Assembly (NCBI RefSeq): GCF_016185115.1 | Contig: NZ_JACPOF010000021.1 | Span: forward strand, 1-64,000 | Reading direction: 5' to 3' | DNA: 64,000 nt | Source of the DNA: Polaromonas sp. | Lineage (GTDB): Bacteria > Pseudomonadota > Gammaproteobacteria > Burkholderiales > Burkholderiaceae_C | In this document: positions 63,145-64,000 of the stretch, piece by piece | Layout of the letters: the number at the start of each line of letters is the position of its first letter | Numbering within the stretch: position 1 is the stretch's first letter | Made by a program: the position numbers and the translations under genes | The notes under the pieces: generated by a model | Databases searched by the model: none | Seen by the model: the letters and a program-made list of their open reading frames with translations, nothing else | Told to the model about the DNA's origin: nothing

Positions 63145-64000
63145 ATGGAGACATTGGCCGTAGGTTGCGGTGCCGGATTTTCTGGCGACCGGGTGGATGC
63201 AGGTGCGCCTGTGGTGCGAACCCTGATAGCACGTGGCGGCCCGGCTGCGCTGATATTTGAAAACCTGGCCGAGCGCACGCTCGCCACACAGCAGCTGGCC
63301 AAACGCGCCAATCCGCAGGCAGGCTATGAACCACTGCTTGAGTTGGAACTGCGCCCCGTGCTGGCCGATTGCCTGAAGCACGGCATCACCATCGTCGGCA
63401 ACTTCGGTGCGGCCAACCCTGACGGTGCGGCGCAACTCATACAGCGGCTGGCGAAAGAGCTTGGTCTGCCCACGCCACGCATCGCCGTCGTCAGGGGCGA
63501 TGACCTGTCAGATACCAAAGGCCGCGCCATCGTCAAGCAACACCTGGGCGCGGGTTTTGATGAAGCGCGTTTTGTGTGTGCCAACGCTTACCAGGGCGCG
63601 TTTGAAATTGCAGAGGCCATCAAGGCCGGTGCGCAGATTGTGGTGACTGGCCGCGTGGCCGACCCGTCGCTGACGCTGGGCCCGGCGATGGCACATTTCG
63701 GCTGGGCGCACGACAACTGGGACGCGATGGCGGGTGCGACCATGGCCGGGCATTTGCTGGAGTGCGGCGCGCAGGTCAGCGGCGGTTACTTCGCCGACCC
63801 GGGTAAAAAAGATGTGTCGGGGCTTGAAGACGTGGGCTTTCCGATTGCGGAGATTTCTGCAGACGGCAGCTGCGTCGTCACCAAGGCCAGCAATACCGGT
63901 GGCCTGGTTGATGAGCGCACGGTGAAGGAGCAGCTGCTGTATGAGCTGCATGACCCGGCGACCTACATCACGCCTGATGTGGTGGCCGATATCACCGGCG
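63145..64000 (+). CDS. AtuA-family (DUF1446) acyclic terpene utilisation-like protein, 3' end off the window
   Basis: 285 residues visible with no stop. Starts METLAVGCGAGFSGDRVDAG; the DUF1446 pattern is clear: GPAALIFENLAERTLA, GITIVGNFGAANPDGAAQLI, QIVVTGRVADPSLTLGPAMA, GHLLECGAQVSGGYFADPG. AtuA is needed for growth on citronellol/geraniol-type terpenes in Pseudomonas, but many homologues sit in other catabolic clusters, so substrate is uncertain. AAGGA lies six bases upstream. Divergent from a LysR gene that probably controls it. Confidence 0.9.
   Translation, partial: METLAVGCGAGFSGDRVDAGAPVVRTLIARGGPAALIFENLAERTLATQQLAKRANPQAGYEPLLELELRPVLADCLKHGITIVGNFGAANPDGAAQLIQRLAKELGLPTPRIAVVRGDDLSDTKGRAIVKQHLGAGFDEARFVCANAYQGAFEIAEAIKAGAQIVVTGRVADPSLTLGPAMAHFGWAHDNWDAMAGATMAGHLLECGAQVSGGYFADPGKKDVSGLEDVGFPIAEISADGSCVVTKASNTGGLVDERTVKEQLLYELHDPATYITPDVVADITG

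Overview
The window is chromosomal DNA of a high-GC betaproteobacterium, most likely a member of the Comamonadaceae (Polaromonas/Rhodoferax/Variovorax type). This is inferred from the rpmH-rnpA-yidD-yidC-mnmE block next to dnaA-dnaN-gyrB, the metX-metW pair, the lptD-surA-rsmA cluster, the long-linker RnpA, and several dispersed intergenic repeats that I associate with that family from memory. No tRNA, rRNA, IS transposase or CRISPR array was seen.

Layout. 1-4.24 kb: a two-partner secretion system (partial FhaB-like exoprotein and its Omp85-type transporter, minus strand). 4.5-9.3 kb: a hypothetical gene, MaeB malic enzyme, and a secreted barnase-type RNase followed by barstar. 9.3-17.9 kb: rsmA, surA and lptD (minus), divergent from an AmgK-like sugar kinase, rsmE, an MFS transporter and a YidB-like protein. 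18-29.7 kb: mostly minus-strand metabolism and transport (lipase-like hydrolase, M20 peptidase, fused OpuB/C-type transporter, psd, hydroxypyruvate isomerase, SulP, metW, metX behind a SAM-II-like riboswitch, and a GDT1/MntX-like exporter behind a yybP-ykoY Mn riboswitch). 30-33.2 kb: amtB behind a sigma-54 site, an ECF sigma factor with a mini zinc-finger partner, and a glycine-rich RRM protein. 33.2-40.8 kb: an SDR, lptC-kdsC-kdsD, a CPA2 antiporter, apt, a hypothetical and a cNMP-binding protein. 40.9-51.4 kb: the replication-origin region with mnmE, yidC, yidD, rnpA and rpmH on one side and dnaA, dnaN and gyrB on the other. The best oriC candidate is the dnaA-dnaN gap, which has DnaA boxes followed by a DnaA-trio-like run. 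51.4-53.2 kb: DUF3297, yghU and an exonuclease.

53.2-58.9 kb is an accessory island with more AT-rich codon use. It holds an AvcD-type antiphage dCTP/dCMP deaminase, an overlapping 66-aa ORF, an EVE-like/HNH modification-dependent nuclease and a stand-alone M41-like metallopeptidase, then hipA-hipB. Its edges carry debris: a decayed DUF3297 copy on the left and the 3' end of a cytochrome b561 gene against hipA on the right. 59.4-64 kb: two small hydrophilic proteins, a possible small membrane protein, an FAD-linked dehydrogenase, a LysR regulator and the start of an AtuA-family gene.

The most unusual signals are the repeats. Family A is a GC-rich element in eight copies. Three of these lie in frame inside conserved enzymes or transporters (M20 peptidase, SulP, MetX), and two add nearly the same peptide to unrelated proteins. 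Family B is a discrete element of about 190 bp in four copies, ending in a hairpin whose stem shows compensatory changes. There is also a 140-bp near-perfect hairpin that seems to supply the ribosome-binding site of the antiporter gene, and a REP-like palindrome inside the presumed oriC. No experiment or database search was run; family assignments are from recognised motifs and protein layout.
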